From Pseudomonadota bacterium (GTDB taxonomy: Bacteria; Pseudomonadota; Gammaproteobacteria; Burkholderiales; Sulfuriferulaceae), in the NCBI GenBank assembly GCA_021801025.1, contig JAJYYK010000004.1, positions 165,107-229,106 on the forward strand: a stretch of 64,000 bases of DNA. Direction: 5' to 3'. This document shows, piece after piece, positions 29,768 to 38,544 of this stretch (position 1 is the first letter of the stretch; every line of letters starts with the position of its first letter). Both the position numbers and the translations under genes were made by a program. The notes beneath the pieces are model-generated. The model made no database searches and was not told the DNA's origin. It worked only from the letters and a program-made list of their open reading frames with translations.

Positions 29768-31509
29768 CTCGCCCTCGCCGCAACAGTCACATCTGTTTTT
29801 GTATTTTTAGGCGGCGCCAGCGCCTTGTCAGGCGGCACATGAAGCAAGTGTAAACTGTCTTCCATTACCGAATGAAAAAGAGGCCCCGCTACGACGCCAC
29901 CATAATATGAGCCTGCACTGGGTTCGTCGATCATGATGGCGACAATTAATTTTGGGTCACTGACTGGAGCAAAACCAACGAATGAGGCAATGTAACGGTT
30001 TGACGCATAACCGCCATGATCGGGTTTATGCGCGGTACCCGTTTTCCCCGCCGTAGTGTAATCATCCAGATTCGCCAGGGGTGCTGTGCCATCTGCTGTC
30101 ACCACATTCGTTAACATGGTTTTCATCTCATCGGAACTTTGCGCAGAAAACACCTGATCACCAGCAGCTATGTCGGCGGATTTGACAAAACTGATGGGTT
30201 TTAACAGGCCATGATTGGTGAACATGGTGTATGCACGGGCTATTTGTAACAAACTGACAGACACCCCATTACCATAAGACATGGTTGCCTGATCAATAGG
30301 TTCCCAGTGTTGCCAGGGGCGCAAAGTGCCTCTGGCTGAACCTGGAAATACATTTTCCGGCGGCACACCAAATCCGGCATCATGTAATTTTTGCCAAAAG
30401 TATGACGGCGCCAAAGTCAAAATAATTTTTGATGCGCCCACATTGCTGGATTTTTCGATGATCTGGGATACGGTTAATACCCCTTCCGGGTGAGCATCAT
30501 GAATCCAGTATTTGCCCACTTGCCATTTCCCGCCCGTCGTGTCGATTGTGCTATCAGGCCGATACTTCCCCGTATCCAGTGCGGCGGTCAACGCAACCGG
30601 CTTCATGACAGAACCGGGCTCATAAGCATCGGTGACTGCACGATTACGCATTTGCGCCGGTTTGAGTCCAGTCAGGTTATTCGGGTTGTATGACGGGGCA
30701 TTGACCATGGCCAACACTTCGCCCGTTTTTGCATCCAGCATGACGAGTGCGCCGGCTCGCGCTTTATTGGCAATCACTGCTGCCTGCAACGCACGGTATG
30801 CGATGTATTGCAAACGCATATCAATTGATAGCTGTACATCCTGTCCGGGCTTGGGCGTTTGAATACTCTGCACATCTTCAATGATATTGCCATGCCGATC
30901 CAGCAGAACCCGCTGGCTGCCTGGTCGACCGGCCAGCGAATTGTCCAGACCCAGTTCCAGGCCTTCCTGCCCGTTGTCATCAGCACCGGTGAAGCCCAAC
31001 ACGGCACCCAAAGATTCGCCAGAGGGATAATAACGGCGGTATTCGCGCTGTAAAGACAAACCCGGGATATTGAGTTTGGTGACATCTTCAGCCTGATCGG
31101 GTGGAAGATGTCGTTTAATAAATACAAATTCATGTTCCGTGTCTGCCAGCCTGGTACTCACCTGCCGCGGGGTCATTTGCAAAACGCTTGCCAACTGGTC
31201 GCGTTGTACCGTTGTCATCTGGATATTGGAAGGATTACACCACACCGACTCTACAGGCGTGCTGACAGCGAGTATCTCCCCATTGCGATCACTCACCATA
31301 CCGCGATGCGCAGGCAAAGACACCACACGACTGGTGAGTGCGTCGCCTTTGCGTTGCAAAAATGTCTGATGTAATACCTGTAAATACACCGCTCGCCCCG
31401 CCATCATGATTAACCACAATAGAATCAGCACCAGGATCAATGTGCTGCGCCACTGTTTCAGATGCAATGACAATAAATGCCCGGAGGGGTGCTCTATGCG
31501 CTGCATCAT
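29764..31509 (-). CDS. ftsI: Penicillin-binding protein 3, septal transpeptidase FtsI
   Basis: Class B PBP that cross-links septal peptidoglycan together with FtsW. 581 residues: one membrane helix at about 22-42, a pedestal domain, then the transpeptidase with the three active-site motifs SVMK (in YEPGSVMKPVAL), SSN (in EKSSNVGASK) and KTG (in TAGKTGTAHKPDHGG). Start overlaps the ftsL stop as ATGA. Confidence 0.97.
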   Translation of the reverse strand: MMQRIEHPSGHLLSLHLKQWRSTLILVLILLWLIMMAGRAVYLQVLHQTFLQRKGDALTSRVVSLPAHRGMVSDRNGEILAVSTPVESVWCNPSNIQMTTVQRDQLASVLQMTPRQVSTRLADTEHEFVFIKRHLPPDQAEDVTKLNIPGLSLQREYRRYYPSGESLGAVLGFTGADDNGQEGLELGLDNSLAGRPGSQRVLLDRHGNIIEDVQSIQTPKPGQDVQLSIDMRLQYIAYRALQAAVIANKARAGALVMLDAKTGEVLAMVNAPSYNPNNLTGLKPAQMRNRAVTDAYEPGSVMKPVALTAALDTGKYRPDSTIDTTGGKWQVGKYWIHDAHPEGVLTVSQIIEKSSNVGASKIILTLAPSYFWQKLHDAGFGVPPENVFPGSARGTLRPWQHWEPIDQATMSYGNGVSVSLLQIARAYTMFTNHGLLKPISFVKSADIAAGDQVFSAQSSDEMKTMLTNVVTADGTAPLANLDDYTTAGKTGTAHKPDHGGYASNRYIASFVGFAPVSDPKLIVAIMIDEPSAGSYYGGVVAGPLFHSVMEDSLHLLHVPPDKALAPPKNTKTDVTVAARAR

Positions 31510-31793
31510 GGATGAAATGCGTGCAACTGTACCGCCGACACCACCCGCATTTGGCGCGCATCAGGCAGTTGCATTTGCAACTGCTCGCTGGCTATTTTCC
31601 CAACCCGCGCATGCATCGCCCAAGTGCTTTGTTCCAATTGCAGCCGACCCCATTCTTCATCCAGCTGAATTTGTTGAGACTGCGCCTGTTGCAAGCTGAT
31701 AAAAGCCCTCCGCGCCTGATGCTGGCTTTTAATGAGTGACAAAGCGCACAGCACCACCGTCATCAACAAAACAAATTGCCAGCGCATCAACAT
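31506..31793 (-). CDS. ftsL: Cell division protein FtsL
   Basis: Small bitopic protein of the FtsQLB complex, activating FtsWI. 95 residues: a short N-terminus, one membrane helix at about 5-21 (WQFVLLMTVVLCALSLI), then a heptad-rich region (QARRAFISLQQAQSQQIQLDEEW) typical of the periplasmic coiled coil. Identified by structure and place between rsmH and ftsI, since FtsL sequences are poorly conserved. Confidence 0.92.
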   Translation of the reverse strand: MLMRWQFVLLMTVVLCALSLIKSQHQARRAFISLQQAQSQQIQLDEEWGRLQLEQSTWAMHARVGKIASEQLQMQLPDARQMRVVSAVQLHAFHP

Positions 31794-31812
31794 GCTATTC
31801 CCATGATATGTC

Positions 31813-32745
31813 TCATGACTTCGCCATTTCTATCGTACGCATCACGGCACTGCGGGCACGCGGATTTTTGGCGACCTCCGCTTCCGATGGGCGTACCGCC
31901 CGCCCGATCAATTTCATGCCAGGTGCAGGGATCTGGTCAGCGCGTAACGGCAGTTTCGCGGGCATCGGCGGGGGGCTGCTGCGCTGGCGCATAAAACGCT
32001 TCACCAACCGGTCCTCCAGCGAATGAAACGCAATCACCACCAATCTTCCTCCTGCAGACAAACGATCCGCTACCAATGGTAAAGTTAACGATAACTCCTC
32101 AAGCTCGCGGTTGATGTGAATCCGTATAGCTTGAAAGGTGCGTGTGGCCGGGTTTTGTCCGGTATCACGCCCCGGCATGACAGCCGCGACCAGGTGCGCA
32201 AGCTGCTGCGTGTGTGTAATTGGCACACGCGCTTGTTGTGCAACAATCGCTGCTGCAATGCGCCTAGCATTCCGCTCTTCGCCATAAGCCCAAAGTACCT
32301 CTCTTAATTCAGTTTCAGTGACCTGTGCCAGCCATTCCGCTGCCGTCAACCCGGATGTGGTATTCATGCGCATATCCAGTGGCGCATCGAAGCGAAAACT
32401 GAACCCGCGACTCGCCTCATCCAGCTGCGGGGAAGACACCCCTAAATCCATCAAAACGCCATCCAGCATGCCCACACCCAAACGATCAAGCTGCGCGCTC
32501 ACCTGGTCAAACCCACTGTGACAGATAGTAAATCGCGGATCTTGCCATTGTTGCCCTACCGCCACGGCCTGGGGATCTTTATCCAGTGCAATCAAACGAC
32601 CCGCCGGCCCTAACCGCTGCAAAATTTCATTGCTGTGCCCACCTCGCCCAAAGGTTAAATCGGCATATATCCCGTCTGAACGTATATTTAGCGCATTAAC
32701 TGCGGCCTCTCGCAGTACGGTTTCATGGTTATTTTCGCCACTCAC
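31813..32745 (-). CDS. rsmH: 16S rRNA (cytosine-1402-N4)-methyltransferase
   Basis: SAM-dependent methyltransferase acting on C1402 of 16S rRNA in the P site. 310 residues. Family stretches: [29 protein letters not shown] (SAM loop), [30 protein letters not shown], and [14 protein letters not shown]. Start overlaps the mraZ stop as ATGA; second gene of the dcw cluster, as is usual. Confidence 0.98.
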   Translation of the reverse strand: MSGENNHETVLREAAVNALNIRSDGIYADLTFGRGGHSNEILQRLGPAGRLIALDKDPQAVAVGQQWQDPRFTICHSGFDQVSAQLDRLGVGMLDGVLMDLGVSSPQLDEASRGFSFRFDAPLDMRMNTTSGLTAAEWLAQVTETELREVLWAYGEERNARRIAAAIVAQQARVPITHTQQLAHLVAAVMPGRDTGQNPATRTFQAIRIHINRELEELSLTLPLVADRLSAGGRLVVIAFHSLEDRLVKRFMRQRSSPPPMPAKLPLRADQIPAPGMKLIGRAVRPSEAEVAKNPRARSAVMRTIEMAKS

Positions 32746-33188
32746 AAACTAAAGCCGGCCAGTTCAGCAGGCATCTCCGCATCCTTAAAGCTCAAGGCCA
32801 GATCCATTTGATCCTGCCACCGCTGCTCGTTCCATAATTCAAACTTCACACCCTGCCCGACCAGCACTGCATTTTTGTCCAGACCGGCAAATTCCCGCAA
32901 CATGGCGGGCAATAAAATTCGGCCTGTGGCATCCAGCTCCAAATCAGCCGCATTTCCAACCAGCAAGCGTTGCAGACTGCGTGTTTGGGTGTTAAAACTG
33001 GAAAGGCTATTGAGTTTTTTTTCAATCGGTTCCCATTCAATCAATGGAAACATCAACAAACATTTACTGGGGTCTGCCGTCACCACCACACGACCATCGC
33101 CTTGTGCGAGCAGCGCGTCACGGTACCGGGCAGGCACCATCAGCCTCCCTTTGGTATCCAAATTCAACGTGCTCACGCCACGAAACAT
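32742..33188 (-). CDS. mraZ: Transcriptional regulator MraZ
   Basis: DNA-binding repressor of the dcw cluster with two SpoVT/AbrB-like domains. The ATG at 33188 ([26 protein letters not shown]) gives 148 residues, the family length; the 33-residue longer frame runs through the operator and is discarded. The second repeat is visible as [23 protein letters not shown]. MraZ binds direct repeats at its own promoter, and four such repeats are present just upstream. Confidence 0.97.
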   Translation of the reverse strand: MFRGVSTLNLDTKGRLMVPARYRDALLAQGDGRVVVTADPSKCLLMFPLIEWEPIEKKLNSLSSFNTQTRSLQRLLVGNAADLELDATGRILLPAMLREFAGLDKNAVLVGQGVKFELWNEQRWQDQMDLALSFKDAEMPAELAGFSL

Positions 33189-33221
33189 CATCCACCCCTT
33201 ATGTCGCCACGACAGTATTTT

Positions 33222-33256
33222 CCCACTTTTTACCACAAAATACCACTTATCACCAC
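33222..33256 (-). promoter_or_regulatory. MraZ operator: four GTGG(T/G) boxes at 10-bp spacing
   Basis: On the minus strand the sequence reads GTGGT, 5 bases, GTGGT, 5 bases, GTGGT, 5 bases, GTGGG, with plus-strand positions 33252-33256, 33242-33246, 33232-33236 and 33222-33226. Exact 10-bp phasing puts all boxes on one face of the helix. MraZ is known to bind (T)GGG-like direct repeats with this phasing, so autoregulation of the whole dcw operon is expected. The first box overlaps the -10 element. Confidence 0.92.
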
Positions 33257-33283
33257 TATAGTGAATTACTTTGCATTGGTCAA
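33255..33283 (-). promoter_or_regulatory. Main promoter of the dcw operon
   Basis: TTGACC (33278-33283) and TATAGT (33255-33260) with a 17-base spacer, both one mismatch from the sigma70 consensus. The transcript would start near 33248, inside the MraZ boxes, and leave a leader of about 60 bases before mraZ. It should drive mraZ through ftsZ, about 17 kb. Confidence 0.88.
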
Positions 33284-33459
33284 GCAAGCGTTATTTTTTA
33301 TACTTGTCGCGAAAATGGATTAAGCACATGATTAAGCAGTGATTTTTGTTACTCGGCCTGGCGCAAAAAAATGCTGGGCGAAACCGTCGTTGAAAGCGGG
33401 AATGCTGAACTCAATGTAAGCGAGATGGATAGTGCAGAAACGGCATCTGGTTTTGCAGG

Positions 33460-34254
33460 TTATTGGGGTGATTGTGTTGCCCCCACCCCAAACTGACGCA
33501 CACGCTCGAAAAGACAAATCGCCAGTGCAGCCGCCGCGTTCAGTGATTCCATGCGCCCCGGCATGGGAATGCGCACAGCCTGGTGGGTAGCCGCACGAAG
33601 GTCTGAAGACAGGCCAGCCCCTTCGTTGCCGAAAGCAAAGGCCACATTCCCGGTTAAATTGCACTCATACAGGTTGCGGGGCGCATCCAGAGCGGTGCTG
33701 TACACCGTTCCGGAAAATCTCGCAGCGATGCCGATGAGGTCGGCGCGCTCCACCAGATGAAGCGAAAAATGCGCGCCCATTCCACCGCGCAGCACTTTGG
33801 GCGACCAGACATCGGCGCAACCTTCGGACAAATAGACGGTGTCCACACCAGCTGCCGCAGCACTGCGCAACATGGCGCCCAGATTACCAGGGTCTTGAAT
33901 GTGTTCCAGCAATACTGAAAAATGCGGCGCAGGTAAATGAATACCCATGGGAACAGCGATCAGCGCCATGACCCCACTGGGTGTTTTGACTGGCGAGAGT
34001 GCTGACAGCAATTGAGGCGCCATGACACTGATAGGCACTTGTGGACAACGGGTTTGCCAGCGCATCAAGGCTTGATTATCGGTCACCAGCAAGCGGATAG
34101 GGATGCCCCCGCCGGCCAAATAAGCCTCGATTAAATGTTCGCCGTCGAGCAATGTCTGCCCTTTTTCACGGCGCTGCTGCGCCGAATCGGCCAAGTGTTT
34201 CAGCGTCTTGAAAAAAGCGTTTTGACTGGACTCAATGGAAATTGTTGTGGTCAT
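33460..34254 (-). CDS. TrmH/SpoU-family RNA 2'-O-methyltransferase
   Basis: 264 residues: an N-terminal substrate-binding domain (residues 1-95, with KTLLDGEHLIEAYLAGG-like L30e fold) and the SPOUT catalytic domain. The three SpoU motifs are visible: IQDPGNLGAMLRSAAAAGVD, FAFGNEGAGLS and IPMPGRMESLNAAAALAICLFE. Likely modifies a ribose in rRNA or tRNA; the exact target (RlmB-like or other) is not evident. Start overlaps the marC stop as ATGA. The 3' end carries an 8-bp inverted repeat (TTGGGGTG/CACCCCAA) that may aid termination. Confidence 0.88.
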   Translation of the reverse strand: MTTTISIESSQNAFFKTLKHLADSAQQRREKGQTLLDGEHLIEAYLAGGGIPIRLLVTDNQALMRWQTRCPQVPISVMAPQLLSALSPVKTPSGVMALIAVPMGIHLPAPHFSVLLEHIQDPGNLGAMLRSAAAAGVDTVYLSEGCADVWSPKVLRGGMGAHFSLHLVERADLIGIAARFSGTVYSTALDAPRNLYECNLTGNVAFAFGNEGAGLSSDLRAATHQAVRIPMPGRMESLNAAAALAICLFERVRQFGVGATQSPQ

Positions 34255-34907
34255 GCCAAACCCGGCAACAATGCACGCAAGCCATCGGCAAGAAACTGCA
34301 CTGCCATGGCTGCCAGGATCAAACCCATTACACGGGTAGCAATATTAAGCCCAGTCGTGCCAAGCCGGGCGCCGATCGGTTCGGCCAACCGCAACACACC
34401 CCAAACCACCATGCCCACCAGCACACAAGACAGGCTGAACAAAATTTTATCCAGCAGACTCGCTGCCTGGTGTGCATCCACGATGACCAAACTGATTGCA
34501 CCCGGTCCGGCAAGAAGCGGGATAGCCAGGGGCACCACAGAAATATCTGCTTTGAACTCGGCTTCCGTTTCCTCCGCATCGGTATGACGTGCCGGGCTGG
34601 TTTTAGCATGAAACATGGCAATGGCGATCAGCAAGACCAACAGCCCACCTGCAACACGAAAAGCGGGGATGCCAATACCAAAAAACCCCAACACATGGTC
34701 GCCAGCCCAAATCGACAACAGCAAAATCACCACCACCGCAAACGCGGCTTTGAGCGCAGTGTGGCGCATTTCCTTGCTGGGCCGGTCGGCACTCAGGCTG
34801 AGAAAAACGGGAATAGCCCCCAAGGGGTTCAGGATGGCGAATAACCCCACCAAAAACTGAATTTGCTCGATGAAATAAGGGCTGAGAGACGGCAATGCGG
34901 TATTCAT
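34251..34907 (-). CDS. MarC-family integral membrane protein
   Basis: 218 residues with about six membrane helices. Family marks: LVGLFAILNPLGAIPVFLSLSAD at the start, RVAGGLLVLLIAIAMF, VVPLAIPLLAGPGAISLVI and RVMGLILAAMAVQFLADGL at the end. MarC/UPF0056 proteins are of unknown function despite an early link to drug resistance. It lies 15 bp after cysS and overlaps the methyltransferase. Confidence 0.9.
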   Translation of the reverse strand: MNTALPSLSPYFIEQIQFLVGLFAILNPLGAIPVFLSLSADRPSKEMRHTALKAAFAVVVILLLSIWAGDHVLGFFGIGIPAFRVAGGLLVLLIAIAMFHAKTSPARHTDAEETEAEFKADISVVPLAIPLLAGPGAISLVIVDAHQAASLLDKILFSLSCVLVGMVVWGVLRLAEPIGARLGTTGLNIATRVMGLILAAMAVQFLADGLRALLPGLA

Positions 34908-34922
34908 AAAACCCCTCGCTAT

Positions 34923-36290
34923 TTAACTGCGCCGCCAGGTAGTGCCTTGCGGACTGTCTTCCAGAATGATGCCTGCGACCAGCAATTGCTGCCGGATCCG
35001 ATCGCCTTCCGCGTAATCTTTGGTCTGCCGTGCCAGTTGCCGTTGCGCAATCAGACCCAAAATATCCTGCTCGCTCATGACGCACCCATTGAGTTGCTGC
35101 AAGTGTTGCAAGGGTGGGCTTTGTAACAAACCCAGTACTGCGCCCAAGCCCTTCAGCATGTTAGCGGCATTCACAGAGCGCGTTTTGTTGATGTCACCTG
35201 CCAATTCAAACAACACGGCCAGTGCTTGCGGGGTATTGAAATCATCATCCATCGCCGCTTTAAACCGCACGGCTTGAGGCGCTTCCCAGTCGATATTTTC
35301 TGTTTGGGGTGAAACCTCTCGCAAGGCCATGTACAAACGATTCAATGCCTGGCGCGCATCTTCCAGATGAATGTCGGCGTAGTTGAGCGCACTGCGATAA
35401 TGGGCACGCAAGATGAAGAAACGCAGCGTTTCCGCATCAAAGTTTTGCAACACTTCGCGTACGGTGAAAAAATTCCCCAGGGATTTGGACATTTTTTCAT
35501 TGTCCACCCGCACAAAACCGTTGTGCAACCAATAATTGGCCAGTGTACAACCGTGCGCGCCCTCGGATTGAGCGATCTCATTTTCATGATGCGGGAATTG
35601 TAAATCCTGGCCGCCGCCGTGCAAGTCAAAATGCGGCGACAAATAATATTCGCTCATTGCCGAGCATTCGATATGCCAACCGGGGCGACCTTCGCCCCAT
35701 GGTGATGACCAGGACGGCTCACCGGGTTTCGCCGCTTTCCATAACACAAAATCCAGCGGATCGCGTTTATAGTGGTCGATTTCTACCCGTTCGCCCGCGC
35801 GCAATTCATCCAGCGATTTGCCTGACAGCTTTCCGTACCCGGCAAAGGCGTGAACGGCATAATAGACATCGCCGTTCTCTGCAGCATAGGCCAGACCTTT
35901 TTCGATCAAATCCCCAATAAGTCGAATCATGCCGGGGATAAAATCAGTCGCCCGAGGCTCATGAGTGGGTGGCAATACATTTAACGCCGAAGCGTCGGCT
36001 TGCATGGCAGCGATATAACGCGCTGTCAATGTGGCAATGGATTCGTTATTTTGAGCGGCGCGATGAATAATCTTATCATCAATATCCGTTATATTTCGTA
36101 CATAATCAACATGATAACCAGATTCTCCCAGCCAGCGCACAATCATGTCAAATACCACCATTACCCGGGCATGACCAATATGGCAGTGGTCGTAAACTGT
36201 CATGCCGCACACGTACAAACGCACCTGCCCCGGAACGATGGGCACAAAAATCTGCTTTTCGCGCCCCAGCGAATTGTATATTGCTAACAT
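34923..36290 (-). CDS. cysS: Cysteinyl-tRNA synthetase
   Basis: Class I synthetase charging tRNA-Cys. About 455 residues from the ATG at 36290 ([12 protein letters not shown]). Signature regions: [21 protein letters not shown] (HIGH motif with the first zinc cysteine), the WHIECSAMS zinc region, [14 protein letters not shown], and the [10 protein letters not shown] loop. It begins a three-gene run with marC and the methyltransferase and diverges from the TPR gene. Confidence 0.98.
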   Translation of the reverse strand: MLAIYNSLGREKQIFVPIVPGQVRLYVCGMTVYDHCHIGHARVMVVFDMIVRWLGESGYHVDYVRNITDIDDKIIHRAAQNNESIATLTARYIAAMQADASALNVLPPTHEPRATDFIPGMIRLIGDLIEKGLAYAAENGDVYYAVHAFAGYGKLSGKSLDELRAGERVEIDHYKRDPLDFVLWKAAKPGEPSWSSPWGEGRPGWHIECSAMSEYYLSPHFDLHGGGQDLQFPHHENEIAQSEGAHGCTLANYWLHNGFVRVDNEKMSKSLGNFFTVREVLQNFDAETLRFFILRAHYRSALNYADIHLEDARQALNRLYMALREVSPQTENIDWEAPQAVRFKAAMDDDFNTPQALAVLFELAGDINKTRSVNAANMLKGLGAVLGLLQSPPLQHLQQLNGCVMSEQDILGLIAQRQLARQTKDYAEGDRIRQQLLVAGIILEDSPQGTTWRRS

Positions 36291-36316
36291 AAACACACCA
36301 AATTAAGCATTTCGGT

Positions 36317-36345
36317 TTGAGTCAAGCCGATATTCTTGTTAGAAT
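36317..36345 (+). promoter_or_regulatory. Sigma70 promoter for the TPR gene
   Basis: TTGAGT (36317-36322), 17-base spacer, TAGAAT (36340-36345), each within one or two mismatches of consensus. It is in the 88-bp gap between the divergent cysS and TPR genes, and its transcript would start about 27 bases before the GTG start. Confidence 0.7.
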
Positions 36346-36378
36346 CGACAGGGAAATTTATCGGTTAAGTATATCACA

Positions 36379-37041
36379 GTGAAAAAAATCTTCTTTTACG
36401 CCGCCATGTTGGCAACAGTCTTGGTGTGGGTGCCTGCGGCACACGCCACCCCGACATCCGAACTGCAAGCCATCAATGCGCTGTTTAAGCAAGGTCAATA
36501 TACGCAGGCGCTTGAACAGGACGATGCTTATATCAAACAAAATCCCAAAGATGCTCAAGCCCGCTTTGTAAAAGGACTGATCCTTACGCAGCAGAATAAA
36601 ACCAGTGAAGCCATTGCAGTATTTACGGGTTTAACGGAAGATTTTCCCGAACTACCTGAGCCTTATAATAATTTGGCCGTGCTTTATGCAACCCAGGGCG
36701 ATTATGACAAGGCGCGTAATGCACTTGAAATGGCTGTGCATATTCAACCCGGCTACGCTGTCGCGCACGCCAACCTGGGTGATTTATATGCAAAAATGGC
36801 GGCTATCGCTTATCGCAAAGCGATACAATTTGACCCCAACAACACCCATTTACATATGAAACTTTCATTAATTGATGAAATATTCAAACCGAACGCAAAC
36901 CCTTGCACGGGAAATACCGACCGAAGCTCTCCTGTTAACAATATGGTGCCGACCACGAAACCTGCACCAATTCCTGCCGTGATGCCGGCAGCCCAATCCA
37001 TCACAACACCGACCGAACCTGTTCAGAAAACAACTTTCTGA
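36379..37041 (+). CDS. Secreted tetratricopeptide-repeat protein
   Basis: 220 residues with a signal peptide (MKKIFF, hydrophobic to AHA at about 23). Residues 25-160 contain TPR units: ALFKQGQYTQALEQDDAYIKQNP, ARFVKGLILTQQNKTSEAIAVF, PYNNLAVLYATQGDYDKARNALEMAV and AHANLGDLYAKMA. The last 50 residues are Pro/Thr-rich and probably disordered. GTG start with a promoter just upstream. A periplasmic scaffold of unknown partner, before ppiB. Confidence 0.85.
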   Translation: MKKIFFYAAMLATVLVWVPAAHATPTSELQAINALFKQGQYTQALEQDDAYIKQNPKDAQARFVKGLILTQQNKTSEAIAVFTGLTEDFPELPEPYNNLAVLYATQGDYDKARNALEMAVHIQPGYAVAHANLGDLYAKMAAIAYRKAIQFDPNNTHLHMKLSLIDEIFKPNANPCTGNTDRSSPVNNMVPTTKPAPIPAVMPAAQSITTPTEPVQKTTF

Positions 37042-37112
37042 CAAAAATTCTTTTTAACCCGAATTTTGCATGAATTTTCCCTTCACAATTTAAACCTTAA
37101 GGAGCTGCCAAA

Positions 37113-37610
37113 ATGATTAAACTGCACACCAATTACGGTGACATCACCCTGCAACTCGACGCAGCCAAGGCCCCCAAAACGGTCGCCAATTTTTTGGCTT
37201 ACGCCAACAGCGGTTTTTTTGAAAACACGATTTTTCACCGGGTAATCGATGGTTTTATGATTCAGGGTGGCGGTTTTGAACCCGGGATGAAACAAAAAGA
37301 CGTTGTGGCCGCAATAGAAAATGAAGCAGCGAATGGATTACGTAATGATTGCTATACCATTGCGATGGCACGCACTTCAGATCCCCACTCTGCAACAGCA
37401 CAGTTCTTTATCAACACGAAAGACAACAGTTTCCTTAACTTCACTGCGCCCAGCGCTCAGGGATATGGCTACTGCGTGTTTGGCAAGGTGACTGAAGGTC
37501 AGGAAGTGATTGATAAAATCTCCAGGGTAAAAACTGGAAACCGTGCCGGACACCAGGATGTACCTGTTGAGGATGTGGTGATTGAGCGTGTTGAAGTCAT
37601 TGCTGATTAG
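37113..37610 (+). CDS. ppiB: Peptidyl-prolyl cis-trans isomerase B (cyclophilin)
   Basis: Cytoplasmic prolyl isomerase; no signal peptide. 165 residues with the cyclophilin active-site stretches [32 protein letters not shown] and [15 protein letters not shown] strong AAGGAG site precedes the ATG. It follows the TPR gene after 71 bp. Confidence 0.95.
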   Translation: MIKLHTNYGDITLQLDAAKAPKTVANFLAYANSGFFENTIFHRVIDGFMIQGGGFEPGMKQKDVVAAIENEAANGLRNDCYTIAMARTSDPHSATAQFFINTKDNSFLNFTAPSAQGYGYCVFGKVTEGQEVIDKISRVKTGNRAGHQDVPVEDVVIERVEVIAD

Positions 37611-37698
37611 CACTTATTCATGCATCATCTGGACAGGTGATTGATCAAAACCCCCTGTCAACATAAAACCATGCACTGTGTGGCTGAAGGTGCGCCCC

Positions 37699-37718
37699 AT
37701 TCCGGCGAAATCCGGAAT
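37699..37718. repeat. ATTCCGG...CCGGAAT hairpin, dispersed-repeat-like
   Basis: A perfect 7-bp stem with a 6-base CGAAAT loop in the 199-bp gap before lpxH. Sequences of the form ATTCCGGCGAAA..CCGGAAT are common dispersed intergenic repeats in Beta- and Gammaproteobacteria, so this may be a degenerate copy. A second hairpin, CCACAGG (37769-37775) with CCTGTGG (37784-37790), lies just before the lpxH start. Confidence 0.45.
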
Positions 37719-37809
37719 TCACATAACGGGGTTGAGAAGGGGCATGCATCCGCTTCCCAACCGTCTGCCCACAGGCCGATTGACCTGTGGCCTTATGAAT
37801 GAGTCCCTC

Positions 37810-38544
37810 ATGTCACACAGTTTGCTGATTTCAGATTTACATTTAAATAATCAGGAAGCCGGATTAACCCGATTATTCGAACATTTTCTCACCCATATTG
37901 CGCCGAATGCCGAAGCGCTTTACATCCTGGGCGATTTGTTTGAATACTGGCTGGGAGATGACACGCTGGATTTGCCTTTGCACCAGCAAGTATGTCGTGC
38001 CTTGCGCCAACTCAGCGATTCTGGTGTGAAGTTGTTCTTCCTGCACGGTAACAGGGATTTTTTGCTTGGGGCGCGTTTTGCTGAAACCTGTGGCGCCAGC
38101 TTTTTGCCCGACCCCAGTTTAGTCAATCTTCACGGCACCGCCAGTTTACTGATGCATGGCGACACCCTGTGCACCGATGATGTGGATTATCAAGCTTTTC
38201 GTCAACAGGTGCACCAACCGGCCTGGCAGCAACAATTCCTTGCGCAAACGCTATCGGCACGGGTGGCCCTGGCGCAAACGGCGCGTGAACAAAGCGCTGC
38301 GGCAAAACTGAACAAATCGGCCAGCATTATGGATGTGAATCCGGATGCGGTGATCAATACCTTCAGGCAATATGGCTATTCGCGTCTGATCCACGGTCAC
38401 ACGCACCGACCTGCCCACCACCGCCTTACGGTGGATGAGCATGCATGCGAGCGTTGGGTCTTGCATGACTGGCACGGCAATCAGGGCGGCTATTTGCGTT
38501 GCGATGAGCAGGGTTGTCAACTCATCGCATTGCAGATGCCCTAA
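37810..38544 (+). CDS. lpxH: UDP-2,3-diacylglucosamine diphosphatase
   Basis: Mn-dependent phosphoesterase that cleaves UDP-2,3-diacylglucosamine to lipid X in lipid A synthesis. The ATG at 37810 (MSHSLLISDLHLNNQEAG) gives 244 residues; an ATG at 37798 is possible, and the longer upstream frame is not family-like. Metal motifs: SDLHL, LGDLFEYWLGDD, FLHGNRDFLLG, MHGDTLCTDD and HGHTHRPAHH. Its TAA stop overlaps the TAG stop of the convergent metZ. Confidence 0.96.
   Translation: MSHSLLISDLHLNNQEAGLTRLFEHFLTHIAPNAEALYILGDLFEYWLGDDTLDLPLHQQVCRALRQLSDSGVKLFFLHGNRDFLLGARFAETCGASFLPDPSLVNLHGTASLLMHGDTLCTDDVDYQAFRQQVHQPAWQQQFLAQTLSARVALAQTAREQSAAAKLNKSASIMDVNPDAVINTFRQYGYSRLIHGHTHRPAHHRLTVDEHACERWVLHDWHGNQGGYLRCDEQGCQLIALQMP

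Noticed and set aside
33284..33459. Extra gene between mraZ and the methyltransferase
   Set aside because: The frames here run into the methyltransferase end and have no start signals; the stretch holds the dcw promoter at its left edge and nothing else recognised.
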